Shown in pieces: positions 21,201-33,285 of a stretch of DNA of 64,000 nucleotides. This DNA is from Lutjanus erythropterus (taxonomy: Eukaryota > Chordata > Actinopteri > Lutjaniformes > Lutjanidae). Position 1 is the stretch's first letter; every line of letters starts with the position of its first letter. The notes beneath the pieces were generated by a model, which worked only from the letters and a program-made list of their open reading frames with translations, searched no databases and was not told where the DNA came from. Where the stretch lies: positions 33,910,433-33,974,432 of the forward strand of contig CM034594.1 in assembly GCA_020091685.1 (NCBI GenBank), given 5' to 3'. The position numbers were made by a program, and so were the translations under genes.

Positions 21201-23969
21201 TTTTGTTTGTTTTTGCAAATTACATCATTAATGATAACTGAAGTAATTTGGTGCAGTAAATGTAAGTGTAAAGTATCTGAGAATCTCACCTCACTGCCCA
21301 ACAGGCCATTTTATGGTCTAAACAAGCTGGCTGCTGGGTGCAAGTCGTAGTTACGCAACGATACAAATGAATCCCTGCAGTTTCACCATTTCTTCGCACA
21401 CTACCATTACCTTCAGGGCATGTTTATCACGTCAATTGACACAGAGCAGCAACACCATCGACGACGAGGATCAGAGAGCAGAATCAGCTAACGTATAATA
21501 ACAAAGCTAACACAGCTAGCAGTGCACATTTTCGCAAAAAGCAATTTGAAAAAACATTTACAGACATCCAACCTACTACTTGCGTGAGTCAGTTAACTTC
21601 AAATGAGGCTAAACGTTCACACAGTTTCTTTTAACTCTCCCTAAACAACAACCTTTATATGTTTCTCCCCTGCTAACTCCCTTCAGCAAAATGGAAGAAT
21701 ACAAAGCTCCCCCTCTTTTCTGAACCTTTTCCCTCTGTAATCATTTTAGTGAAGTCCCTAAACAGATAAAACAGAACACAATAAATATGCCAGGGGATTC
21801 ATTCTTGTCCTTGGTCCCCTGAAATGAAACAGACTTGAAGACTTAAACAAACTGTAAAATTGAAATTTTTGTCATAGTTCAGAATTATGGAGAGGACTTG
21901 CCTCTCTTTGAAGTCTCCCTCATCCCACTTCCTGTCTCCCCTCTGTGCGTCATCAGGCTGGTACGACCGGTTACATGGCTCCTGAGATTCTGAGGCAGGA
22001 GGGCTACAACACATCTGTGGACTGGTGGGCTCTGGGCTGCAGCATCTATGAGATGGTGGCTGGCCGTTTGCCTTTTAAAGACTTCAGAGAGAAGGTGCAG
22101 AATGAGGAGGTGACTCGTCGCACTCTGGAGGACGAGTGCAAGTTTGAACACAAACACTTTGATCCCCCCACCAAAGACATCATCTGCCGCTTTCTCAGGA
22201 AGAAGGCGCTGCATCGCCTCGGGAGCCGGTAAGTAAACACTTGTCTCAAGTAGATGCTGTGGAACAAATCAGCCCTCAAAACATACTGAAACAGACCCAG
22301 AAGTACCAGTCCAGACCAGTGGCTCCCAACCTGGAGGTCAGGACACATTGAACAAAATGATTAAGAGAAAGTAAAGATGACAAAACATACTGTAGTTCTG
22401 CTTCAAAAAAGGTTGCTTTCTGGTTTTTCTTTTCCCTGTGAAACGTAACAATCTGAAAATCACAGGTGGAACTGCTCACAAGACATTTTAAGGTGTCAGA
22501 GGCCCAAAAAAGCTTATCATATGCTGGTTTAGACAAGATTCAGAGGTGAGGGGTAACAGGAAGGAGTTAAATACAACTTGTTCATCAGTCAGATTACAGA
22601 GTAAAACAACTACAAACAACCATATCACACATTTTCCTGATGTACTTGGTATTAGAGCCTCTAGCTACCTCTATCTTTAGAATACTACCAGAGGGAATTT
22701 GGTTGCCGACTGTTTTGACACCTTTTGAGGCTCATCAATAGCTTTTCAGTGTCTCTAATACCATACCATCTACTTCTTGCACATTTCCAGTGTCCTGCAC
22801 ACCCAAACAGTTGTGTTGATTTTCATTGTGGCTGACTGGGAGGCCCAAACAGAATCTGCAGATTTTTTTTTTTTTTTCAGCTGTGGTCCAGAATGAAAAT
22901 CAGCAGAATTATGTTTATTTGCTTGTAATATAATAAGCAATTTTCAGTTATGAAACTAAGAAAAAAAATGAGCAAAAATAAACACACAATAAAATAAAAC
23001 ATGCAAAAATTACCTCAAACTAGGATGCAAGAAATATGTGGTGCATTTCTTTTGATTTGTTAAATTTGAGATTTTTTATTTAATCACCAACAGTTCAATA
23101 GAAAGCGTGAACATTTGTTACAAAAGTCAACCAGGATAAAATGTCGAAAACACGGCTGCTAAAATGCAAGGTTTAATGTGGAGCAGAGGAAACTGGTAAT
23201 CATCCATCTCCCAACAATTACCAGTTCAACACATAAACAAGCAAATACATTAAAAAGTAAGATAACATTCTGAGTTTCATTACTCTGCAGACATGTAAAC
23301 TGCACACAGTATATAGTGTGGTAAACTGTAGTTTACCAAATTAAAAGTAGTTTCAAAAAGTAGTTCAGCTCCATCCAAAGTACCCACATCACAGGAAATG
23401 ATCATTATCAGTTATCATGACCTGAGACTAGAAGCTCAAAGTGTTTGAACTGAACTGACACTGAGTAAAGTGTAGGAAAGTGTTTTGATTTACAAACTTG
23501 CAGCCAGAAGCTTTTAATTTAACCTTATGACTACTTTTATTTCTCAGTTTAATTATCTCACCTGCCTCCTGCCATTATAACTGAATTTTCAGTCTCCATG
23601 CAGCCATTAAACATTTAATCGTGTCTTTCTAACACTAGTGGTGACGACCCACGAAACCACGTGTTTTTCAAGAACATCAATTTCCATCGTCTGGAGGCCG
23701 GCATGGTGGAGGCCCCCTGGGTGCCAAAAGCCAACGTGGTGTACGCCAAGAACATGAACAGGTTGAGGGACATGTCCGATGAGGACAAGGACGTTCAGTT
23801 TGATTCCAAGGATGAGAAATTCTTCAGGGAGTTCAGCACAGGCGCAGTCTCCATAAAGTGGCAGCAGGAGATGATTGACAGCGGAGTGTTTGATGAACTG
23901 AATGACCTCGAGCTGAACGGTCACGGCGGTGAGACTGTGTGGACGTCCAGGCTGTGCATCATCCTGTAA
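17580..23969 (+). CDS. grk7: G protein-coupled receptor kinase 7 (cone opsin kinase), complete
   Basis: Four exons, 17580-18200, 19481-19918, 21957-22228 and 23639-23969, join in phase to a 553-residue kinase. GRK7 phosphorylates light-activated cone opsins at photoreceptor outer-segment membranes and so shuts off the response. Seen in order: receptor-docking N-terminal helix [12 protein letters not shown] (residues 13-24), RGS-homology region (about 55-182), glycine loop GKGGFGEV (201-208), catalytic Lys223 in [13 protein letters not shown] with Asp319, the GRK-typical DLG at 337-339, APE at 361-363, AGC-type tail, and C-terminal CIIL (550-553). CIIL ends in Leu, as expected for geranylgeranylation. 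All catalytic residues are intact. An oddity is the start: the usual GRK7 first codon aligns with ACG here, so I use the ATG seven codons upstream. Human GRK7 also has 553 residues. Fish have more than one grk7; I cannot tell which this is. Confidence 0.96.
18201..19480 (+). other. grk7: grk7 intron 1, largely repeat-derived
   Basis: Two related blocks, 18558-18662 and 19213-19311, share acacc..c..aagtgtaaagt..a / ...tgaaat.tg..aaggaca...catac. They match a frequent fish interspersed phrase ending in runs of agacaga. At 18495-18540 the same phrase appears inverted (caagaaccattcatctgatc). Another pair of similar lines, around 18390-18420 and 18455-18490, carries catgggccaattgcc / aatgggtcaattgct. 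Confidence 0.6.
19481..19918 (+). CDS. grk7: grk7 exon 2 (N-lobe and catalytic loop)
   Basis: Acceptor tgtcttgtag; first codon GTG is Val208, not a start. It codes residues 208-353 through [17 protein letters not shown] and ends in phase 0 at AAG|gttagt. The Lys223, Asp319, Asn324 and Asp337 positions are intact. Confidence 0.95.
19919..21956 (+). other. grk7: grk7 intron 2
   Basis: About 2.0 kb of AT-rich sequence with a small CATA/TACA repeat at about 20917-20935. No exon is missing, because exons 2 and 3 join with exact phase at a family-conserved site (QK|AGT). Nothing else is recognised. Confidence 0.6.
21957..22228 (+). CDS. grk7: grk7 exon 3 (activation segment end and C-lobe)
   Basis: Acceptor gcgtcatcag precedes [12 protein letters not shown]. 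It codes residues 354-443 and two bases of Arg444, with donor gtaagt. [20 protein letters not shown] is a textbook GRK C-lobe segment. Confidence 0.95.
22229..23638 (+). other. grk7: grk7 intron 3
   Basis: About 1.4 kb, AT-rich, with a T run at 22866-22879. Nothing coding is visible between the two phase-2 splice sites. Confidence 0.6.
23639..23969 (+). CDS. grk7: grk7 exon 4 (AGC tail, C-terminus, CIIL prenylation box)
   Basis: Acceptor ctaacactag completes Arg444, then [20 protein letters not shown], the hydrophobic-motif region [18 protein letters not shown], and a short variable tail before TSRLCIIL and TAA at 23967-23969. The variable tail is shorter than in human GRK7. Confidence 0.95.
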
Positions 23970-23989
23970 GCATTTCATTTACCAGTCAA

Positions 23990-24290
23990 CAACAAGACAA
24001 AACACGACTCCTTCTGAATACTTGAAAGTACACAAAAGTCCTTCAACTCAGTATCCTTTACATTCCTACAGTGCCTCGTATAATACAAGTGAAGCACCTC
24101 AGGTACCTTTTTAAACAGCTGCTTCACTTTTTCCTCAATATGAATGTATTTTCTGACAGTGCTGAAAGTACAAAGACCATAATATAAAAAGTAAATGTCC
24201 TGCATTGAAATTATTACTAAAATAAAAGTATGAAATCATAATCAGGAAAATGTACCTGAAGTATTAGAAGTAATCTCTAAAAAAAAAAAA
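23990..24290. repeat. grk7 3' flank with AAGTA/TACTT-rich repeat
   Basis: Contains acttgaaagtacacaaaagt, aaagtaaatgtcctgcattg and gtacctgaagtattagaagt, typical of the same palindromic repeat group seen at 15.4, 25.3 and 48.1 kb. An AATAAA at about 24220 may serve grk7, but it lies inside the repeat. The block ends in an A run at 24280-24295. Confidence 0.45.
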
Positions 24291-24299
24291 AAAAAGCCA

Positions 24300-25395
24300 C
24301 CAACCATGACAAAAAAGTGGCATGAACCTTTGTTGCCAATGAATGCTCGAATTATGTACAATTGTAACAGTTCTTTTATAAAATAGAAGAAAAATAATAC
24401 AATCAGCTAATTAATCTTGTAATATCACAGTAAATATCATCACAGTCAGGTACAAAAGACTTTTTTAAAATTGCGATATTTGATATATTGTTATATCACT
24501 AACTTTAACAATTCTTGTTTTGTCCAAACAATATCACAAAATGAAAAAATCTAAAATAAATAAATAAATTTATATTTTTTTGAGCAGAGAGTCTATACAT
24601 TTGAAAGGCTGGAACCATGAAAAGTTTTTGCATAAAACTGTCAAAACTAAAGATGTCAAATAATTGAATTCAACTGTAGCCAAGATTTTAGAAATACTGA
24701 GGTCCTGAGTCCAATTCCACCATCCAAAGAACCGTTTGACCAGAAAAATATAATTAAGTCTCAATTATGTCTCAATAGATTATTTTTTCAATACATGTTA
24801 TATGTTATTTTAACTGCCCTGTGTTATTTCCTGTGCATTTTATTTCTCAACACGTCTCTGTCCTGCAAAAAACATGTATTTGACAAATTTTTCAGCATTG
24901 TGACAATGCATTTTCAGGTAATCCAGTGGTTTTTTTTTTTCTTTGAATTGATTTTTCAGACAAAGACAAAGGAGAATTCTCTCAAGCCATAAATAAACAC
25001 AGACACCGATTTTGCACATGCCAGTAATAATATTATGATGATTAGTTGTCTAATTATTGCACTAAAACCTGCCAAATTTAATGTTTTGTGTCTAAAAAAT
25101 ATTGAGTCAGCCTATAAAATACCCATTAATGCAGAATGCAAACTCCTAAGTTTCCAGAAAGAATTACAGAAGGCATGACCTCAGTGTCCTCAGTGGTAGC
25201 TACAGTCCTGGTAGTGAAGTAAAAAGTGCAATCTATTTACCTGAAATTTAGCTGTAGAAAGTGGCAAGAAGTTAAGCTAGTAAAGTACAAGTACCTCAAA
25301 TCTGTACTTAAGTACAGTACTTCAGTAAATGCACTTAGTTACAAGGAATCATCTTGGAAGTGTGTGTTTCTAAAGACCTGATCACATAATGTCAG
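24300..25395. other. Intergenic, AT-rich
   Basis: No gene. The right part (about 25240-25345: aagtacaagtacctcaaatc, tacttaagtacagtacttca) is another AAGTAC-type repeat fragment, possibly the partner end of the block at 24.0-24.3 kb. Confidence 0.45.
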
Positions 25396-25418
25396 TTTTT
25401 GTTTTCATTCCCAGATGG

Positions 25419-25420
<2 letters not shown>

Positions 25421-25466
<46 letters not shown>

Positions 25467-25493
25467 AGAGAGAGGGAGAGAGAGAGAGAGAGA
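25421..25493. repeat. (CA)n(GA)n compound microsatellite
   Basis: About 43 bases of CA followed by about 30 bases of GA with one interruption. Confidence 0.95.
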
Positions 25494-27690
25494 CAATGTG
25501 CTGCAACTGCTGCTTCATACTTTGCCCTCTATTCCTGGTGAGACAGCAGATCCCAGTGCATTCATAGTTTCCATTACATCACTCAGCCAGTTTGGCAGGC
25601 CTAAGTGTTTACATGTGTTTGTAAACAAGCCACATAATGCTTGTTTGTCACTGAATAGCAGCAGGATTATTACGAGTATTTGCAGTGATTTGCCATATTT
25701 GTTAAACAGACTGAAATCTCACGTAAATGCCATGAATGCCTTTTGCTAATGTCAGTCTCTGAAGCGACCTCAGTGCTGCAGACTGAAGCGAAGCCTCTCA
25801 GTAGCACACGTTCGCCACTAAGTGCCGCCAGATACCCATAAAGTGCCTTCAGCCTCCTGCAGCTTCATCATCCCCATTATCCTGGCTCTGCTGCTCAGGT
25901 ATTTACAAGCACTGGATGACTCGTTCAGCTTTAACAAGGGGATGCAGGGATACAAATTGTCGTGTGTACACATAGTTTTTCCGCTAAAAAAAAAAAAAAA
26001 AGAAAAAAAGAAAAACAAAGATGTTAACTTTGAATGTTTGGCAATTCCAGCCCCATTTATTACCCCCCAAATCACCCTGAGAAAGAAAGAGATGTTAACT
26101 ATTTACAACATAGCAGCAACAAACATCTATTTAGCTTTCACACATGGTTAGTTTTTGTATCCATGCTTTTAGAAACATCAGAGATTTGTTTTTAATTTCA
26201 GGTATTTTGACATTTATTTGATAACAGACATAAAGAAGATATGAAGGAAGAAATAGACAAAAGTCCCTGGTTGGACTCATACCTCAAACTTTGTAATGAC
26301 CTTTTAGACATTTTAGAATATCAATGAAGATAAGCAATATATTTAAAGATAAGCAAAAAATATACAAAAACAAGAAAAATATATACAAAAATAAACAAAA
26401 TATATATATTATCATTTTTACAGGTTGTGTCTGGAAGGGAACCCCAGAGCCGGTGGTCATTTAACCCAAACCCTATTCTTTCCCTAATCCTACTCAAGTG
26501 TTTTCTGTCCCTAACTCTACCCAGGTTTTACACACTTTAACACACTTACTTTGAACAGCATAAACAATGACGAAACAATGCGCACAAATCTCACTAACGT
26601 TTTCACAAATCAAAGGTTCCCTTCTACACACGACTGTTTTTTACCTTTGTCTGGTCCTCTAGTCTTACATGAAGTTGTACAAGTGTACTGTCACCAGGGG
26701 TTTGGTGGTAAATACAGAGGTGGGTAAACTGTTGTTCCAGCATAATAGTGTGGTATTTTGCGTGGTGATATTGTATTGACACCGGATGCTGCCAGCTGAT
26801 CTTTTGTTCTGTGAACATCTGAATAATGGTGTAAGTCAGGACTGGTCAACACTGCTGTGATTCTATGGACATAATTTGCAGCTGAAAAAAAGGTAATTAA
26901 TCGCAGCGTATTGAAATTTATATGATTGCAATAGTCATCATATTGCAAAATTGCAATAATAATGTGTTGTCACTTACATGTTGTGATAATGTAATAATAA
27001 TGATAATAATATAGATTCTTACCCCATGTAAACTCCTTGTTTCCCCTCGTTGATGCAACTGATCTGAAAATAGATGAGAAAACTCTCAGCCTAATTTCAT
27101 AAAGGTGAATAAACTGAGTTAACTGTGTTTACCCCCCACAGTGCCCCCATGTGTCATGCAATACTTTTGAGTTTTACTCATATAAAGAGCTGCATTGTCA
27201 GCACACAACAGTGCCAATAATATTTTGGAATATTTTGATTTTATAGTCATGACTTAACATTTTCTAATATTTTATGTGAAATGTTTGGCTTGTAATGATT
27301 TTTATATGTACTGTTTATTGCTGTCCTGCCTCATGCATGTGTTTCTCACAACAACGTTTGATGCATTTCGTTTTTTTTTTTAATCAAACTTGACAACATT
27401 TTTACGAGAAGCGACGGAAAAATCTTGAGTGAAATAAAGCACTTTCTTATGCTACACTGCTGCAGTGATTTCTGTTAACAAATGACTCCTCGTGGCGATG
27501 ACACTCAGAGTTAGAGGTCAACAGTTATGCAGTTGTTTTGATTGTCCTCTTGTTGCTCATCTCAAGGCACAGATACCATCAGTCATCATGTATATTCAAG
27601 CAGCCGGGGTCAGCGTGAAGGAAAAGGAGGGTGCCTGTCTCTTTAACACACCACACTAACCACAGTGCATTCATAATTACAACACAACAT
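25494..27690. other. Intergenic, no gene recognised
   Basis: AT-rich, with an A run at 25986-26000. A line of ccctaacc-type simple sequence (about 26460-26530) is a recurrent fish low-complexity phrase. No supported coding region. Confidence 0.45.
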
Positions 27691-27789
27691 CACCGCAATA
27701 TTTGATTCAGGGTGAATCATCCGTCACTCAGTGTATCACTCCAAAACCTCAGACACATTTAGGTAATGAGGGACACATAAACATGTGTT

Positions 27790-28060
27790 GCGCTAATTCC
27801 TGGCAGGGGGGGTGACCTTACAGGGCCGAGAAGTGGTTCCATTCACGCTCGACTGTCATGAGATTAGAGGGTGGTTCAGATGGAAATCCAAGACGCAACC
27901 CGATCATCGTCGGCTGTGGAGGCAGAGTGGGGAGTCCACTGTGGACGACGTGACGACAAGACAAACTCGGCAGAAGGTCTCCAGGAACATGTTTTTACCA
28001 GGCGCCTACAAGCCGCTGCCAGGGTTTAGTTCCCCACGGCCCAACGCTGTAACTGCTGCC
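27790..28060. promoter_or_regulatory. Candidate conserved non-coding island
   Basis: A compact, non-repetitive, GC-balanced block (for example tcatgagattagagggtggt and caccaggcgcctacaagccg-like text) sits inside AT-rich desert and stops at a CA-rich tract. The 123-codon frame across it has no family resemblance. The call rests on composition only. Confidence 0.3.
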
Positions 28061-28069
28061 CTCCAATAC

Positions 28070-28273
28070 ACAGAGACACACACATGCACACACACACTGC
28101 ACATGTCATTGCATATTTGCATTCATGCATGCAGATACACACACATGCATGCACATTTATGCATATTCACTTACATGTGTTGACTGATCGTGCAGGAAAA
28201 GATGCACACAAAGCACACGCACACATTAATAAACACTGTCACGTACACTCCCTAATACACACACTCACACAGA

Positions 28274-28312
<39 letters not shown>

Positions 28313-28315
28313 TTA
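28070..28315. repeat. CA-rich tract with pure (CA)n at 28275-28309
   Basis: Imperfect CA/CATG sequence followed by an uninterrupted CA run. Confidence 0.9.
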
Positions 28316-28540
28316 TTACCTCTGTAGAAGCAGGCATGGGGTTTTAGAGATCAAAGCAGGACAGGGTGTAATTTGGTATCTGCGTTTGTTACATGCCCAT
28401 GCTCTGGATTCACATCAAAGGCATGTGCCACACTTCAGCTCTGCCCTGGCATCCTCAGGATGGTATCACACCAGTGATATTGCTGCTTTTTCCCTTCTTT
28501 GGCTCTGTGTATGTGTGTCTGCATTTGTGCATACATGGAT

Positions 28541-28564
28541 ATGTGTGTGTGTGTGTGTGTGTGT
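28541..28564. repeat. (GT)n microsatellite
   Basis: Twelve GT units, part of a wider TG-rich zone at about 28505-28565. Confidence 0.9.
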
Positions 28565-28837
28565 TTCCATAGATGTAAATGGCACTGATTTGTGTCTATA
28601 CATGCACAGGGGTGTGTCTGCGAGAGCGTGCGTGAATATTTAGGATAGGTGAGAAAGTGGTTAAACAGCAGAGACAGAGAGGCCATTGTCTGCTGAGGGA
28701 AAGTGAGAGCCAGCCATGTGGGAGAGAGATTGAAGGACGAAGAAGAGGGTTGTTGCTCGCTGTCTCGCACTCACAGCGAGGGCGAGGACACTATTTTTGG
28801 GGTTTATCTGTTTTTTCATGTCATTTTATTTCACAAC

Positions 28838-29280
28838 AATAAAAGAGATCAAGAATCAAGAACCAGATTACACTGTAAAAATAACTTTAAAAAGTGTCTG
28901 GACTGCCTTAAAATTTTAAGGTGAGTGAGTTTTAAAGCACAAGTTCACGCTAGAAATACATTATCTATTTTGTTGCATTATCTGAAATGTTTCCAAAATA
29001 TTGCAATGTACTTGAGAAAACATGTTCAATAAGCTTAAGATATTAATTTTTACTTCACAGAATAAAAGAAATCAAGAACCAGATTAAACTGTGAAAGTAA
29101 ACCATTTGTTTTAACTCAAATCTGGAGTGCCTTAAAATTTAAGTCGATTGAATTTGAAAAGACAAGTTGAAGTAATTCAAAACAAATAAACATTTCTTGT
29201 CAAACTTGATATTATTGTAGTTGTACTTGAGAAAACATGTTCAATGAGCTTAAAATATTGAACCAACAGCTCTTCAGTCA
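28838..29280. repeat. Direct duplication, two units of about 220 bases
   Basis: Unit 1 (about 28838-29060) and unit 2 (about 29061-29280) share in order aataaaagaRatcaagaa.., accagattaYactgt, tggaNtgccttaaaattt, and gaaaacatgttcaatRagct. The first unit contains the CACTGTAAAAA end; in the second that end reads aactgtgaaag. Confidence 0.7.
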
Positions 29281-30193
29281 CACTGCAGGCTGTAAACTTT
29301 GTTGAAACTTAACGAGTTTGAGTGCAAACATTTATGCTAAAAAGTAATTCTTTGATTTACCTTAATATCCCAGCTTAATTTACTGGGATTTAATCAACTT
29401 AATTTATTTGTGTATTTTTATTACTGTAAAATTATTTGGACCAACCTAAAAATATTTGATCAACCCTAATAAATTATATTGACCCAATCCTAGTACCTTT
29501 GGCTGAATACAACTTCAGTGGAAAAAAAGGAAGTTGGATCAGCTCTAATAAATGAAGTTGATTCAACACAACTACATTAAGTTGGACTAACAGAATTACT
29601 TAATGCTGAAAAAAAGCAATTTATCCACGTAGAAAAACTTTCCAGGATTTTTAAAAGTTCATTCAAAGAGTAATTTTTTTGAGTTTGATTAACCTTAGAA
29701 ACAAATTTGATTTCCCTTTACTTGCTTTTTTTTGTTTGTTTGTTTGTGTTTTTTTCAGTTCTTCATTTCAGACAACAGCCATACAGCTGCAGCTGCTCTT
29801 GATGGAGCTACAAAGACAAGTGCTCTCAATGAATTTATTTAACTGTACTTATCTTCATCATGGCTCCAACAGCAAGTTTTCATCATATATGTTTTGTCAA
29901 ACTATGAAAAAGAAGGGTCTCAGGGGAGTTTTAACATTGAAACAATGCATGCTGGGAAACCTGCTAATATACTGATTAGTTTTTATTTTAGAAACTTAAT
30001 TTACTTGACTGTGCACTTTCATTTCAAATCAAAAGAATTCAAGTTAGAGGAACTCATGTTTATAAGGTCTGAAGTGTTCTGAACTTGATGTAAAACATTT
30101 ATTTATTTATTTATGTTAAGTTAATGAGAAAAGGTTAGTTGATTCCACTAAATTCCTGTATGTTTTTTTTTTTTTGTTTTTGTTTTTACAGTG
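28871..30193. mobile_element. Putative long non-autonomous element with CACTGTAAAAA ends
   Basis: The left end cactgtaaaaataac (28871) is mirrored by gtttttgtttttacagtg (to 30193). The interior is AT-rich with many AACTTAA/TTAAGTT words. A ~220-base direct duplication near the left end is listed separately. No transposase is visible. The size, about 1.3 kb, assumes that these two ends belong together. Confidence 0.5.
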
Positions 30194-30324
30194 ATAGGAC
30201 CTTGAGCTTCATTGTACAGAGCTGCCAAGGTGATCCTACAACTGCCCAGGAAAGGATTTAGTTTTTGGTTAACATTGAATTTTTCTTAGCTTCATTGCTT
30301 GAATTCTTAACATTTCCACAAATA

Positions 30325-30482
30325 AGTGAATTCCTGCAGGGCGGTCCAACAGAAACAGAGCGTGTGTGTGTATGTGTGCATGATGTTCTTCCCCACTGAG
30401 GCCCAATGGGCAGTTTCCATGGCGCCCAGACCTCAGACCCCGTCCACTGCCAGGGGCTGGACAGCGTCATGGATACAGCCTG
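30325..30482. other. GC-rich unique block left of a microsatellite
   Basis: Sequence such as ccaatgggcagtttccatgg and gccaggggctggacagcgtc has no repeat resemblance and no coding family. Could be conserved non-coding DNA. Confidence 0.25.
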
Positions 30483-30483
30483 A

Positions 30484-30484
<1 letters not shown>

Positions 30485-30559
<75 letters not shown>
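30485..30559. repeat. (CA)n microsatellite, longest in the window
   Basis: About 75 bases of perfect CA. Confidence 0.97.
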
Positions 30560-30562
<3 letters not shown>

Positions 30563-31221
30563 AACAGTCCCACACTCTCAGCCCTCGTCCTATCTTTGCA
30601 CCATGTTTGGTTCCTTTCCTGTAAAAAAAAAAAAAATCATCTGTCTATGTCATTTAATCTTATGTTCAGACTTCAAGATTTATTTTTCTTTCAACAAAAA
30701 AAATGCTGTCAGTGGGGGCAAATAATGCCTCCAGTTCCCGGTATAACCACATGTTTTGGGAAATTGTCTAGAAAATAGTATCAGTGTCCTGAACCACAAA
30801 TGAATAGCATGAGAATCAAGAAAACGACGGGATTCCTGACAGAAGTTGATTTGTATTTGACGCAGGGGAAACAATCTCATCACATTAACAGATTGTTGTT
30901 ACTTGATGAAAGAAAAAGAGACTCCGGAATACAGAAAGAGATGATAATTACTTAAGCAGGATTTTCTTTTTGCAGATCATCCTGGGAAAATGGCAAGTTG
31001 CTGAAAAATTACATTTTTGCTAAATGAATAAATAAATTCCTCCTGCAAGGCAGTGTTACCAACTCAGCACTGTGGGCAACTGCCCAGGGACCTCAGACCC
31101 CCACGTGTCCCACAGGCCCCAGGTTTACCTCACATCAGCTGTAAAGTAACTTGATTCATTGAATTTGCTGAGGAACTGGAACCATTTAAGTACAATATCC
31201 ACTAAATGCTTCCACCATTTC

Positions 31222-31830
31222 TAAATCTTATGGCTTTTAGAGAGAACCTGTGTCAAAATCTAGTTTTAACACCTGAATTATTTCACTGTATGTTATACTC
31301 ACATAATGCAAAAAAAAAAAAAAAAATTCATAGTCAGTAGATGGCGGTCGGCATGTCACCAGTTTGGAGAAGCAAAGAGGAGCACCCGCAGGGAAGCTAA
31401 GCAAATGCACTGCTGTGGAGGGGATCAACAAATGGCACTCAGTATTAGTTTAAATGTAATCTATATCTAGAATATCGCTGTCAGACAGCTTTTTCTGACA
31501 GGAAAACATTGTTATATAAGCAAAACCAGACTCCATTGACAAAAACATGAATTTTACACCACAGAACACAGGAGTTACTCATCAGTCATTTAGTTTGTGT
31601 TATTATGAGACTTAGGTGGTTCAAGGGATTAATTCACATCCACAAAAAATCATGAAATAATACAAAATAACTAACCAATCGAGGCAGCTGTGGACCAGCA
31701 ACTCTGGTGTTCTACGAGTTAAAGTGATGTTGCTAATGGAGTCTGGTTGAGTGAGAGAGAGCAGTATTGGTTTCTTAACTTTGGTTTCTTGTCTATCTGA
31801 AAATACGTGGAAATCTTTTTTAATCAAGCC
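31222..31830. mobile_element. Foldback element family, copy A (degraded)
   Basis: Shares with the copies at 33.3, 61.3 and 62.9 kb the blocks cagtagatggcggtcggcat, gctaagcaaatgcactgctg, ccagactccattgacaaaaa and gaggcagctgtggaccagca. The outer ends are lost, and an A run interrupts the left arm at 31311-31326. Confidence 0.65.
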
Positions 31831-32664
31831 ACTATTTCTTTTCTTTTTTTTTTTTTTTTTTAATTCAATTAATTGAATCTCTTAACACTCTTTCCACATA
31901 CCCCCTCATAGCTGCAGTATACAGATTATAGACCTGAACCCACCTGGTTCCAGACCTCTGAACCACTGCAGTTCAATCTGATGGGCTTTGACTACACCCA
32001 ACTTTTCAAACTGCTATCCTACTTCTTAACTTTCACAGTTTACCCATTTCCACCATCAGCACCCTCCCCGCCACATCTCTCCGGTCACCTGTCACTAGAA
32101 ATAAAGTTCTCTCCCACAAGTAGAAAATCCCAAGGAAACAGCTTGAAGTTCAAAAAGTTACAGCATCCTGAAACCCGAGTTGGCTGGAGTGTAAAAGCTT
32201 TCTGATGTTCCTCAGCCCTCCACTGCAGGGTGATTGAAGATCAGCACATCAAACGAAGGCACAGGGATATAATGATACAGAATACTGTATCAGGGAAAAC
32301 ACTTTACAGCCCCTCATCCTGAACTGTGAAGGAAAGAAAAAAAAACACAGTTGTGGTGCATGTGTTAATGTACTTTAATTACAGTAGTTCACCGTGCTGC
32401 CTCCGGGGTCAGCGACCGAGCGGGTTTCGGCATCTGTGTTTGTCTCTCAGAGAGCAGGTATAAAGGCAATCGATTCCACAGTGTTGGATGACGGCGACAC
32501 AAAAACAGAAATGTAAGCTGTGAGCTGGTATTCGTTTCTAAGAGTGTATCCAGTTTGATTTAATTAGCTGGTACTTATTGCATTCTTTGTCAGCGGCGTA
32601 ATATGACTGACAGTTGGCGCAGCAGAGAGTCTGGACCCAATCCAAGTCCATCTCTGCAGTTAGT

Positions 32665-32668
<4 letters not shown>

Positions 32669-32710
<42 letters not shown>
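32669..32710. repeat. (GT)n microsatellite
   Basis: About 42 bases of GT. Confidence 0.95.
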
Positions 32711-32712
<2 letters not shown>

Positions 32713-33285
32713 TCCCAGACTGTGTAACTTGCTTCTTCTAGTCTGTCAAACTCTCAGTATCATCCTGTGTGTGTTTGTGTGTGTGTCGCTAAATTCACTC
32801 CTATCATCCCTGGACATCTGGGGTGTGTTGAAGCACAGCTGCTAATGGACAGAATTCTGCAAAGCTTTTTCTGTAATAATTTGAAGTGCAGAGTGTGTGT
32901 GAACGAGCTGTTTTTTTGTTGAAAGACAAAGGTCGGCTCTGTTTCTAACACTGAAAAGAGACCAAACTACGTGGTATTTCCTCGCAGGTACTCCTCCTCA
33001 CGCCATGACTCATTTGGTCCTTGTATGCTAGAGCAGGAAGAGGAAGAAGAGGTGCATTCAGATTCTTTAGTTTGGACTCCTAAAAGGATGTACTTTGTCC
33101 CGTTTTTCATAAATTATAGACAGGATGTCAGTCTGTAACCGAGGTCTGGAGTCTGTCCACTTTGGTGACAGCAGCCTGGCATCTCTGCTGTTTTCACATA
33201 ACGTCATGTTTATGGCTTCATGAATTGCACCAGGTGAAGGAGAGGCAGCTGCCTGGAGAAAAAAAAAAGGTATCTCAGGGTAGTT

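Noticed and set aside
30258-30778. Frames of 105 and 150 codons through poly-VC / poly-HT
   Set aside because: They are translations of a long CA microsatellite; the same applies to frames at 25.4, 28.1, 28.4, 32.6, 36.9, 40.1 and 54.7 kb.
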